Shown here in pieces: positions 1 through 6,394 of a stretch of DNA of 13,215 nt; position 1 is the first letter of the stretch, and each line of letters starts with the position of its first letter. A program made the position numbers and the translations under genes. The DNA comes from Hyphomonadaceae bacterium UBA1001 (lineage in GTDB: Bacteria; Pseudomonadota; Alphaproteobacteria; Caulobacterales; Aquidulcibacteraceae), in contig DBAV01000101.1 in the NCBI GenBank assembly GCA_002291875.1, positions 1 through 13,215 of the forward strand. Reading direction: 5' to 3'. The notes beneath the pieces are model-generated. The model was not told the origin of the DNA and searched no databases. It worked only from the letters and a program-made list of their open reading frames with translations.

Positions 1-115
1 CGTGCTCGGTGCCGATGCGCCAGGTCGTGCGGTCGGGCTTGGGCCCGGTGGCGAGATGCGCGACCAGCTCGTCGAAGCGTTCGACGACAGGCGCGTCGGT
101 CGCGGTGACGCCCAT
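1..115 (-). CDS. gshA: Glutamate-cysteine ligase, N-terminal part (cut by window edge)
   Basis: This is the first 38 codons of a gene running off the left edge. The peptide begins MGVTATDAPVVERFDEL and reaches TWRIGTEH. The W-R-I-G-T-E-H stretch near residues 31-38, after a helix of the type FDELVAHLATG, is the signature N-terminus of the alphaproteobacterial/plant-type glutamate-cysteine ligase. That enzyme makes gamma-glutamylcysteine from glutamate, cysteine and ATP in the cytoplasm, the first step of glutathione synthesis. The ATG at 113-115 is preceded by a strong AGGAGG-type ribosome binding site at about 121-127, which fixes the start. It is probably the last gene visible of a minus-strand series of exported-protein genes. 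Only the N-terminus is seen, so catalytic residues cannot be checked; the related EgtA-type ligase is a less likely alternative. Confidence 0.82.
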   Translation of the reverse strand, partial: MGVTATDAPVVERFDELVAHLATGPKPDRTTWRIGTEH

Positions 116-130
116 TCAGCCCTCCTGTGT

Positions 131-183
131 GTCCGCACCCCCGGACGCGTGCCCATGCCCCCGGGCCCTTCTGAACGCAAGGG
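131..183 (-). other. Stem-loops in the spacer before gshA
   Basis: The 79 bp between the stop of the FliL-like gene and gshA holds two short inverted repeats. One is CCCTT (166-170) with AAGGG (179-183), inside a longer GCCCCC/GGGGGC context. The other is GTCCG (131-135) with CGGAC (142-146), just upstream of the gshA ribosome binding site. Neither has a T-run, so an intrinsic terminator is not supported. They may be leader or processing hairpins, or chance in GC-rich DNA. Confidence 0.25.
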
Positions 184-194
184 GGCGGACCCGC

Positions 195-629
195 TCAGCG
201 CGAGGGCTGGACCATGATCGAGGTCAGGGTGATCCGCGCGCCAGCGACCCCGAGGGTGCGGTCGGTGGCCTGTTGCAGCATGCGCGCGATCTGGTCGGCG
301 TCCGGCACGGCCATGAATTCATACCGGTTGGCTGCATAATCCGCGAGGGCGGTGCGCCACGCATCGCGCAGGCGAGGCATCATGCCTTGCACGCGGCCGC
401 GCAGGGCTGCATCCGGCACATCGAGGCCAAAATCGACGGTCACCATGCCCACGGCGCGGTAATTGCGAGAAATCGAGGCCGACAGGCTGGGCACGCCGAC
501 ATAGGAGGGCGCAGACGTCGCGCGCGGCTCGTTGGCCGCCTGGGCTGGGGCCGCCACCGCCAACATCGCTGGCAGCAACAGACAGAGGAAGGGTGCGATC
601 CATCGGCGCCGGGTCATGGAGCACGTCAT
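195..629 (-). CDS. Small exported protein, FliL-like C-terminal pattern, function unknown
   Basis: 144 residues from the ATG at 629, or 140 from an in-frame ATG at 617; neither has a clear ribosome binding site. The N-terminus carries RRRW and then a hydrophobic stretch (residues 11-27) ending APAQA, a good signal peptide with cleavage near residue 31. The mature part has beta-type segments (SYVGVPSLSASI, AVGMVTVDFGLDV), then ALRGRVQGMMPRLRDAWRTAL, and ends ARITLTSIMVQPSR. This order of strand, amphipathic helix and a closing strand ending in Q resembles the FliL periplasmic domain. It also resembles proteins called Tat pathway signal protein in Caulobacter relatives, from memory. No flagellar gene is nearby, so a flagellar role is not claimed. 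It lies 24 bp after the preceding exported-protein gene and 79 bp before gshA, suggesting co-transcription. Confidence 0.7.
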   Translation of the reverse strand: MTCSMTRRRWIAPFLCLLLPAMLAVAAPAQAANEPRATSAPSYVGVPSLSASISRNYRAVGMVTVDFGLDVPDAALRGRVQGMMPRLRDAWRTALADYAANRYEFMAVPDADQIARMLQQATDRTLGVAGARITLTSIMVQPSR

Positions 630-653
630 GCCGCGACAGCGGTTAAGGACGCG

Positions 654-1370
654 TCAGCGTGTTCGATGAAACAGCGCGCTGGCCGGAAGGTTCTCGAACT
701 CCAGTCGCACGACCGCCCGCATCCGTGGGTCGCCGGGGGCGAAGATCACCGCTCGGTCGGCAACCGGCAGGCTGCGGCGCTCGCCCGACGCCGTGATCGC
801 CTCCGCCCGACCGGGTTTGGCCGTGCCAAAGCGGAAGGCCACCGCATCGAACCCCTCGATCGCGAACTGGAAATACCCCCTTCCATCGGCTGGAATGTCC
901 CTGCCCACCTCTCGCGCCAGACGTCGCAGGGTTTCCAGATCGCCGGCCAGGGCACGCGCGTCCATCGTTCGCGCAAGCGGCCGCACGGGCACGAATTCCG
1001 TGTCCAGCATGGTGTCGGGGTCGGGGACACTCCAGACCACCGGAGGGTTGGCGGCAAGGTCTGCCGGGGTTGGGACCCGGTCGAGGCACTGCCCTGCGCC
1101 CGCCCGCGACAGCACCTGCGTGCCGTCGGCGCGTGACCAGCGGGCGCTGACCTGCTGATCGGCCCCGAGTCCTGCGGGACACCAGGCGAGGGCGGCCACC
1201 GCGTGCAGCCGGCTGGGCAGGCGCAACCATGCCTCCTGGAAGACGAAGATGTCCGCCAGCGTGACCGCGTGATCGACATTCGGGGTGGCTCGTGCCGCGG
1301 GCGCGCCGGCCATCGTCGCCGACGCCATCACGGCGGCACAGATTGCAGAGACGCAGGACGCAACCATCAT
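654..1370 (-). CDS. Exported hypothetical protein, 238 residues
   Basis: I do not recognise the family. The start is one of two adjacent ATG codons (1370 and 1367); a GGGA lies just upstream. Residues 1-28 form an alanine-rich signal peptide ending APAARA, with likely cleavage before TPNVDHAV. The mature protein has two cysteines (C64 in LAWCPAG and C95 in GQCLDR) that could form a disulfide in the periplasm. There is an acidic/proline segment, SVPDPDTMLDTEFVPV, around residues 114-129. The C-terminal half looks beta-rich (GYFQFAIEGFDAVAFRFG near 165-182; AVVRLEFENLP near 219-229). No catalytic motif or membrane segment beyond the signal is visible. It sits 48 bp after the methyltransferase-like gene and 24 bp before the FliL-like gene on the same strand, so it is probably part of one transcript. 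Confidence 0.7.
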   Translation of the reverse strand: MMVASCVSAICAAVMASATMAGAPAARATPNVDHAVTLADIFVFQEAWLRLPSRLHAVAALAWCPAGLGADQQVSARWSRADGTQVLSRAGAGQCLDRVPTPADLAANPPVVWSVPDPDTMLDTEFVPVRPLARTMDARALAGDLETLRRLAREVGRDIPADGRGYFQFAIEGFDAVAFRFGTAKPGRAEAITASGERRSLPVADRAVIFAPGDPRMRAVVRLEFENLPASALFHRTR

Positions 1371-1418
1371 TGGTCCCGTGTCGCCTGACAGCGATGAACC
1401 CTTGATGAGCGCACCGTT

Positions 1419-2321
1419 TTACAGCGGCTTGCGGAACAGCAGCGTCATCCGGTCGCTTTCGCCGATTTCGTCGAAAGGGCGACGGTCGAAACGCTCGTCC
1501 GGCGGTTGGCCGAGGGGCGAGGTGCGCGACACCGGCGGCAGGGTCCAAACACCAAAGGGATGATCGCGGTCGTCGCGCGGATTGGCGTTCAGATCCGAAC
1601 GCGCGATGAATTCAAAGCCGACACCCTCGGCCAGCATGCGCACATAGGCCTCCTGAACATAGCCGGTCCGCGCCAGCAGGTCCTGAACCCCGCCATCGGG
1701 CGCGCGATGCTGTTCGATGCCCAGGAGCCCGCCCGGCTTCAGCACCGCGTGGAAATCGGTGAACGCCTTCTCGACCCACCCATCGGCCATGAAATTGTGA
1801 AGGTTGCGCATCACCATCACGCGGTCCGCGCTGGCGCGATCGGCAATCGGGCCGGTGCGCCGCCCGAACGCAGCCTGACTGACGGCACCGAACAGGGCCG
1901 GGTTCGCCAGAAAGCGGGCGCGGAACTCTTCGAGCGTGCGCAGCTGGGCCTCGTTGGCGCCCTCGGGATCGAAATGCGCCGCGACCACCCGCCCGCGATG
2001 GGCTGTCGCCCAAGGCCCGAGGATCGAGGTCCACCATCCCCGTCCGGGCCAGATTTCGACAATGGTCTGGGTCGGCTGAACCTCGAAGAAGGCCAGGGTT
2101 TCGCGCGGGTGGCGGAACCGGTCGCGTCCAGGGTCGATGCGCCACGAGCCTGCCAGGGCCCAGTCGAGGCTGCCGGAAACGGGCGCCGGCCCCTGCGTGG
2201 CCTGCCCCCCCGTCCCCTCGCCGCATCCCGCCAGGCCGATTGCGGCGGCCGCACCGACGATCAAACCCCTCCGCGAGGGTCCCGGAGCCAGCTCGGACCG
2301 CTTGGGATGGAAGTGGCGCAT
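1419..2321 (-). CDS. Predicted lipoprotein of the COG4798-type SAM methyltransferase family
   Basis: 300 residues from the ATG at 2321, chosen because AAGGA lies 8 nt upstream. Earlier in-frame codons run back under the divergent hsp20 gene and are not used. The N-terminus has a Tat-like SRRGLIVG (residues 16-23), a hydrophobic run and the lipobox LAGC with C33, predicting a lipid-anchored, exported protein. Residues 88-98 (VEIWPGRGWWT) match SAM-binding motif I of the class I methyltransferases whose hallmark is an E-x-x-P-G-x-G-W-x-T pattern. Further landmarks are VVAAHFDP (112-119), MRNLHNF (171-177), then LKPGGLLGIEQHR (194-206), the usual post-motif strand. Substrate is unknown. The family often carries signal peptides, which is puzzling because S-adenosylmethionine is cytoplasmic. 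It heads the minus-strand series towards gshA and is divergent from hsp20. Confidence 0.8.
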   Translation of the reverse strand: MRHFHPKRSELAPGPSRRGLIVGAAAAIGLAGCGEGTGGQATQGPAPVSGSLDWALAGSWRIDPGRDRFRHPRETLAFFEVQPTQTIVEIWPGRGWWTSILGPWATAHRGRVVAAHFDPEGANEAQLRTLEEFRARFLANPALFGAVSQAAFGRRTGPIADRASADRVMVMRNLHNFMADGWVEKAFTDFHAVLKPGGLLGIEQHRAPDGGVQDLLARTGYVQEAYVRMLAEGVGFEFIARSDLNANPRDDRDHPFGVWTLPPVSRTSPLGQPPDERFDRRPFDEIGESDRMTLLFRKPL

Positions 2322-2351
2322 CACTGGTGTCCTTGCGGTCTGCAGGGGGGT

Positions 2352-2379
2352 CTTGCGCCGCCTGCGGGGCTTCCCATGT
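2352..2379 (+). promoter_or_regulatory. Sigma-32 (RpoH)-like promoter for hsp20
   Basis: CTTGCGC at 2352-2358 matches the -35 consensus CTTGAAA at its CTTG core. After 13 bp, TCCCATGT at 2372-2379 matches the -10 consensus CCCCATNT at seven of eight positions (the N counted as a match). The expected transcript start near 2386 would give a leader of about 130 nt containing the hairpins described below. The call rests on consensus comparison and on the gene downstream being a heat-shock gene. Confidence 0.55.
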
Positions 2380-2422
2380 GTTTGGCGTGCGACGCCCGAC
2401 AGGGGTCGCACACAGGTTCCGG

Positions 2423-2482
2423 CGAGCCCCTCGGGGGCGTCGGGCCGACCGGGATGGTGACCCCGCCCGGACAATTCGGGGT
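2423..2482 (+). promoter_or_regulatory. Upstream hairpins of the hsp20 leader
   Basis: Two stem-loops precede the ribosome-binding-site hairpin. The first pairs GCCCC (2426-2430) with GGGGC (2434-2438) around a TCG loop. It can extend by CGA (2423-2425) with TCG (2440-2442) across one bulged base. The second pairs ACCCCG (2460-2465) with CGGGGT (2477-2482) around an 11 nt loop. ROSE leaders typically have such stable 5' hairpins ahead of the thermosensing one. Confidence 0.5.
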
Positions 2483-2486
2483 TCTT

Positions 2487-2510
2487 CATGTCGCTTCGGG
2501 AAAGGACATG
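2487..2510 (+). promoter_or_regulatory. ROSE-type RNA thermometer hairpin masking the hsp20 ribosome binding site
   Basis: CATGTC (2487-2492) pairs with GACATG (2505-2510), and CTT (2494-2496) pairs with AAG (2502-2504). G2493 is left as a single bulge and CGGGA forms the loop. The Shine-Dalgarno AGGA (2503-2506) is thus paired with TCGCT (2491-2495). This is the conserved ROSE arrangement: U-Y-G-C-U opposite AGGA with a bulged G. The stem also buries an upstream in-frame ATG (2508-2510). At heat-shock temperature the weak stem would open and free the site for the ATG at 2514. Confidence 0.75.
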
Positions 2511-2513
2511 CAA

Positions 2514-2993
2514 ATGACCAACTTTGACACTTCGCCGCTCTACCGCACCCTCGTGGGCTTCGACCGCATCGCGTCCCTGATGGACCAGGCGGTTCGCAAT
2601 GACGGGATCGGCTATCCTCCGTTCAACATCGAGCAGACGGGCGAGCTGGCCTACAAGGTCGAAATCGCCGTCGCGGGCTTCTCCGAGGCTGATCTCGTGA
2701 TCGAGACTCGCGACAACACGCTGCTGGTGTCGGGCAAGCGTCAGCCCCAGGACGAAGGGCGCAAGTTCCTGCATCGCGGCATCGCCGAGCGCAGCTTCGA
2801 GCGTCGCTTCCAACTGGCCGACCATGTGGTCGTGTCGGGTGCGCGCCTCGAGAACGGCCTGCTGACCATCGACCTGGTGCGTGAGGTGCCCGAGGCCCTC
2901 AAGCCGCGCCGGATCGCGATCAATGGGCAGGAGCCCGCGCCTGCGCCCCAGGTGATCGAGGGCAAGGCCACCCGTCCGACCAAGGCTGCCTGA
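2514..2993 (+). CDS. Small heat shock protein, Hsp20/IbpA family
   Basis: 159 residues. The ATG at 2514 is chosen over the in-frame ATG at 2508 because AAAGGA ends 7 nt before 2514 but only 1 nt before 2508. The start MTNFDTSPLYRTLVGFDR is also the typical IbpA-like N-terminus of proteobacteria. The alpha-crystallin domain spans about residues 35-137: PPFNIEQTGELAYKVEIAVAG, the strand LVSGKR, and the family signature ENGLLTIDL (113-121). It ends with the oligomerisation motif IAI (134-136). A proline/alanine-rich tail follows to residue 159. It is an ATP-independent cytoplasmic holdase that binds unfolding proteins during heat stress and passes them to DnaK/ClpB. The gene stands alone, with a sigma-32-like promoter and a ROSE-type leader, so both transcription and translation look heat-controlled. 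Confidence 0.93.
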   Translation: MTNFDTSPLYRTLVGFDRIASLMDQAVRNDGIGYPPFNIEQTGELAYKVEIAVAGFSEADLVIETRDNTLLVSGKRQPQDEGRKFLHRGIAERSFERRFQLADHVVVSGARLENGLLTIDLVREVPEALKPRRIAINGQEPAPAPQVIEGKATRPTKAA

Positions 2994-3071
2994 GCCCTGC
3001 GGCAGGTACACGCGTGACGCGGCGTCCCGTCGGTTGGCGGGCGCCCGGGTCTCCCTCCCCCCAAGCCGTGT

Positions 3072-3134
3072 GCCCGTGCTGACGGGCGCTGCAAGCGCGT
3101 GACTTCGGCGCGTCCGCCCCGTGCGGACGCGCCG
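3072..3134 (+). terminator. Stem-loops after hsp20, possible terminator
   Basis: The 215 bp between hsp20 and the aminopeptidase gene holds three stem-loops. The strongest is a perfect 12 bp stem, CGGCGCGTCCGC (3106-3117) with GCGGACGCGCCG (3123-3134), around a 5 nt loop. It is followed only by TTCGCGTTC, not a T-run. Two smaller ones are GCCCGT/ACGGGC (3072-3077 with 3082-3087) and GCGCT/AGCGC (3086-3090 with 3094-3098), which share two bases. The 12 bp stem is the best terminator candidate for hsp20. Confidence 0.45.
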
Positions 3135-3208
3135 TTCGCGTTCAGGCCGGCCGATTGCCGGATTCGCGTGATCCTCTATGGGGTGTGCACCTGCCCCGAG
3201 AGGACCCG

Positions 3209-4612
3209 ATGCACCCGCTGTTCGCCACCGACGATTTGTCCGCCATTCCCGTGACCCTGCTGCGACCGGCGGATCGCGCCGCATGGGCGGACGCGAATGG
3301 TGCCCTCGGTGCCGCGGCGAACCGGCTGGAGTTCAAGGCCCAGGCGGGACGCGTTTTGCCGCTGACCGACGCTACGGGTGCCCTGGTCCACGTGCTGCTG
3401 GGCCTGGGCGAGCACGGCGATGCCATGACCGTTGGTGCGCTGGCCCGCGCCTTGCCGGAGGGCGTGTTTCGCATTGCCGACCTTCCCGAGGGCCTTGATC
3501 CGACCTTGGCAGCAACCGCCTTCCTGATGGGCGGGTATGTGTTCGGGCGTTACAAGCGCAAGCCGACCGAGATCCGCGCACGCCTTGTCCCGCCGCCCGG
3601 CGCAGACATCGCGGCCGCCACCCGCACCGCCGAGGCCGTCGCCCTGGTGCGTGATTTGGTGAACACCCCGGCCCAGGACATGGGTCCTGTCGCCCTCGAG
3701 GCCGCCGCTCGCGCGGTCGCCGACGCCCACGGCGCCACTGTTGAAAGCGTGGTCGGTGAGGACCTGCTGACCCAAGGATATCCCGCCATTCACGCCGTGG
3801 GCCGGGCGGCTGCCGAGGCGCCACGCCATGTCCGCCTGACCTGGACCGGCCCCGATGCCAGCACCGCCTCGCCGCTGGTGGCGCTGGTCGGCAAGGGTGT
3901 GTGCTTCGATTCCGGTGGTCTGGACATCAAACCGGCCGCGGGCATGCGCCACATGAAAAAGGACATGGGCGGAGCCGCCCATGCGCTGGCCCTGGCCCAG
4001 CTGGTGATGCGTCACCGCCTGCCGGTCCGGCTTTCGGTCGACCTGGCCATGGTCGAGAACGCGATCGGGGCCGGCGCCTTCCGCCCGGGCGATATACTTT
4101 CGAGCCGCGCGGGCACCACCATCGAGATCGACAACACCGATGCGGAGGGGCGGCTCATCCTGGCTGATGCGCTGGCCCGCGCCTGCGAGGACAAACCCGC
4201 ACTGCTGATCGACTTCGCTACCCTGACCGGAGCGGCGAGGATCGCGCTCGGCGGGGATCTGCCGCCCTTTTTCACCGACGATGACGCCTTGGCCGCCGAG
4301 ATCGAAACCAGCGCCCGGCGAACGCTGGACCCGTGCTGGAGACTGCCGCTGTGGCAGGGCTATGAGGCCGAACTCGACAGCCCGGTCGCCGATATCTGCA
4401 ACACCGGCAAGAGCGGTCTGGCGGGCGCGGTGATCGCGGCCCTGTTCCTGAAGCGGTTCGTGTCGGCGCCCTCGTGGGTGCATCTGGACGTGTTCGCGTG
4501 GAACGCTTCGGACCGGCCGGGACGCCCGGCAGGCGGCGAGGCGATGACGCTGCGCCTGTTCGAGGACCTGCTGTTCAGGCGCTACGGTCCATCGCGCGCG
4601 TCAGGCGCGTGA
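3209..4612 (+). CDS. Leucyl aminopeptidase family protein (peptidase M17)
   Basis: 467 residues; the ATG at 3209 follows GAGAGGA by about 4 nt. It removes N-terminal residues from peptides in the cytoplasm using two metal ions. All expected active-site residues are present: GKGVCFDSGG gives metal ligands K229 and D234; IKP gives catalytic K241; KKDMGG gives D252; NTDAEGRL gives D311 and E313 with catalytic R315. The spacing K229 to D311 (82 residues) equals that of K270 to D352 in E. coli PepA. The N-terminal domain (about 1-140) is shorter and diverged, so the total is below the roughly 500 residues of PepA. This fits the second, shorter M17 paralogue common in Alphaproteobacteria rather than PepA itself, so no symbol is given. 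Its 3' end overlaps the convergent hybrid kinase by 38 bp. Confidence 0.93.
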   Translation: MHPLFATDDLSAIPVTLLRPADRAAWADANGALGAAANRLEFKAQAGRVLPLTDATGALVHVLLGLGEHGDAMTVGALARALPEGVFRIADLPEGLDPTLAATAFLMGGYVFGRYKRKPTEIRARLVPPPGADIAAATRTAEAVALVRDLVNTPAQDMGPVALEAAARAVADAHGATVESVVGEDLLTQGYPAIHAVGRAAAEAPRHVRLTWTGPDASTASPLVALVGKGVCFDSGGLDIKPAAGMRHMKKDMGGAAHALALAQLVMRHRLPVRLSVDLAMVENAIGAGAFRPGDILSSRAGTTIEIDNTDAEGRLILADALARACEDKPALLIDFATLTGAARIALGGDLPPFFTDDDALAAEIETSARRTLDPCWRLPLWQGYEAELDSPVADICNTGKSGLAGAVIAALFLKRFVSAPSWVHLDVFAWNASDRPGRPAGGEAMTLRLFEDLLFRRYGPSRASGA

Positions 4613-6251
4613 CCAGCGCCTCAAGCTGGCGCGGGTCCAAAGGCTTGGTCAGGAAGTCGTCCATGCCCGCCTGCAGGCAGGTCTGACGCTCGTCCTCCCC
4701 CGCGTCGGCGGTCAGGGCCGCGATCGGCACCCGGCGCGCCGGGCCCTCCAGCGCGCGGATGGCCCGCGCGGCGCCCGGACCGTCCAGCCGCGGCATCCGC
4801 ATGTCGAGCAGCACCAGATCGTGGCGTGCCTGGCGCGCGGCCTCCAGCGCCTCAACGCCGTCGGCGACGACCTCGACCGCGTGGCCCGCCCGTTCCAGCA
4901 GCGCGCGCGCAAGCAGCGCGTTCACCGGATTGTCCTCGGCCACCAAAATGCGCAGGCCGCTGGCCGAGACCGGTGCTTCGCGCTCATCGAGGTCGGGCGG
5001 CGGCGCGTCGGGCAGTGCGGCGCCGGTCAACCCCAGGGCCCGGGCCACCCGTTCACGCAGCGACCGGGCGCGGACAGGGGCCAGGACCCACTGGGCAAAT
5101 CCCTCATTGCGCAGGGCCTCGGCCTGGCTGCGGTCTTCCTGGGGGACGACTGATACCACCGGCAGGCCCAGCGCCAGCGCGCGTGCACGCTCGTCATCGG
5201 GCAGGGTCGCGTCGAAGACCATGATGTCAGCGACCGTGCCGCCGGGCACGAATTCGGCGATCTCCACATGCGCGTCGGCGGTCTCGAGGTCCACCCGAAG
5301 CGCCATTCCCAGCGAAGGAGAGCGCGTCACCAGCATGATCCGCCGTCGTTCCAGCGTGGGCGGTGGCAGCAGGGTCGACGGGGGCGCCTGTTCCAGCGGC
5401 AGGTCGAGCCGGAACAGGGCCCCAGGTCCGGGCCGATCGTCCAGCGTGACCGCGCCTCCCATGACGGCCGCCAGCCGCCGGGCGACCGCAAGGCCCAGAC
5501 CGGATCCGCCATGCTCGCGGGCATGTGACGCGTCGGCCTGGGCGAAGACCTCGAAAATAGCCTCGCGCTTGTGGGGTTCGACGCCAGGCCCGGTGTCGTC
5601 GACCTCGAAACACAGGGTCTTCCCGTCGGCGGCCGTGGACACACGCACCACCACGCCCCCCTCTCGGGTGAACTTCACGGCATTGCCCGCCAGGTTCAAC
5701 AGGATCTGGCGAACCCGCCCTTCGTCCCCCCACACCCGCTCGGGCACCGAGGCGTCGGCACAGGCGGCAATCACCAGCCCCTTTTCCCGCGCACGGGGCG
5801 AGAGCAGTTCGGCGACGGACTGCGCCAGGTCGGCCGGGCCGAACGCGATGCGCTCAAGTTCGATGCGGTCGGCATCCAGCCGCGCATAGTCGAGAATGTG
5901 GGTGATCAGCTCGAGCAGGTGCGTCCCCGAGGTCCGGATCGCTTCGACCCATGCCTGCTCGGCAGGGCGCAGCCGCGCATCGGCCAACAGTCCCGCCATC
6001 CCCAGAATGCCGTTCAGCGGCGTGCGCAATTCGTGCGTGAGGGTGGCGAACATGGTGGTGCGGGCGCGATCCAGCGCGCCTTGGCCGGGGCCCGCATGCA
6101 CCGCCAGCACGCGACCATCGTCCAGCACCTGACGCACCCAGCCTGTCGCGGGTGCGTCGGCTGCCAGGGCGTTGGCTTCCAGGACGAGGCCCGACGGATC
6201 CTCCAGGCGGGCGGCGACCGGAAGCGCGTCCAGCGGAACGAGGCTGCTCAT
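4575..6251 (-). CDS. Soluble hybrid sensor histidine kinase with a degenerate and an intact receiver
   Basis: 558 residues from the ATG at 6251; a GTG at 6272 would add seven residues, and neither has an ideally spaced ribosome binding site. There is no signal or membrane segment. Residues 1-60 are a short, possibly PAS-like input. The HisKA domain has LTHELRTPLNG with phospho-acceptor H73. The ATPase domain has the N-box LAGNAVKFT (N190), DDTGPG (218-223) and GGSGLGLA (248-255). Residues 302-410 look like a receiver that has lost its acidic pair (MLVTRSPS) and its lysine (VLAPVRA), though D347 may sit at the phosphorylation site. The second receiver (433-555) is intact: E439/D440, D483 in LLDMRMP, T514 and K536. 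The signal and partner are unknown. It is divergent from a membrane kinase, and no DNA-binding regulator is adjacent. Confidence 0.9.
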   Translation of the reverse strand: MSSLVPLDALPVAARLEDPSGLVLEANALAADAPATGWVRQVLDDGRVLAVHAGPGQGALDRARTTMFATLTHELRTPLNGILGMAGLLADARLRPAEQAWVEAIRTSGTHLLELITHILDYARLDADRIELERIAFGPADLAQSVAELLSPRAREKGLVIAACADASVPERVWGDEGRVRQILLNLAGNAVKFTREGGVVVRVSTAADGKTLCFEVDDTGPGVEPHKREAIFEVFAQADASHAREHGGSGLGLAVARRLAAVMGGAVTLDDRPGPGALFRLDLPLEQAPPSTLLPPPTLERRRIMLVTRSPSLGMALRVDLETADAHVEIAEFVPGGTVADIMVFDATLPDDERARALALGLPVVSVVPQEDRSQAEALRNEGFAQWVLAPVRARSLRERVARALGLTGAALPDAPPPDLDEREAPVSASGLRILVAEDNPVNALLARALLERAGHAVEVVADGVEALEAARQARHDLVLLDMRMPRLDGPGAARAIRALEGPARRVPIAALTADAGEDERQTCLQAGMDDFLTKPLDPRQLEALVTRLTRAMDRSA

Positions 6252-6276
6252 GCCCTTACCATGCCATACCACCTGC

Positions 6277-6328
6277 CACCCAAGGGTGCAGCGACATGGT
6301 TAACCACTGGATGGTGACACCCTTGGTG
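6277..6328. promoter_or_regulatory. Palindrome array in the divergent kinase promoter region
   Basis: The 143 bp between the two divergent kinase genes contains CACCCAAGGGTG (6277-6288), a perfect TGGTTAACCA palindrome (6297-6306) and CACCCTTGGTG (6318-6328). The outer two share CCAAGGGTG in opposite orientation, and their centres are about 40 bp apart, close to four helix turns. The middle palindrome lies roughly halfway. This layout suggests binding sites for a dimeric regulator controlling both genes, but no known consensus was recognised. Confidence 0.4.
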
Positions 6329-6394
6329 CCACCTGACGCCGGGGCAGGGCGGGCGGTGGACCTTGTGGGGGAAAGACGGTAACGGGACCGTGAC

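Noticed and set aside
9..1136. Long plus-strand open frame (375 codons)
   Set aside because: It is antisense to two genes with good signal peptides, has low-complexity R/H/G-rich composition and no ribosome binding site; typical of GC-rich shadow frames.
1506..2513. Plus-strand extension upstream of hsp20
   Set aside because: It is antisense to the methyltransferase-family gene, and the Hsp20 family start plus ribosome binding site place the true start at 2514.
2322..3284. N-terminal extension of the methyltransferase-family frame back to 3284
   Set aside because: It runs antisense through hsp20; the ATG at 2321 has a proper AAGGA and gives a clean Tat/lipobox signal.
3176..4483. 435-codon minus-strand frame
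   Set aside because: It lies fully opposite the M17 peptidase, whose active-site motifs are intact; its composition (G/R/Q/H-rich) is that of a shadow.
6252..6272. GTG start adding MVWHGKG to the hybrid kinase
   Set aside because: The ATG at 6251 is preferred, though spacing of AAGGG is poor; the extension adds no domain. Not fully excluded.
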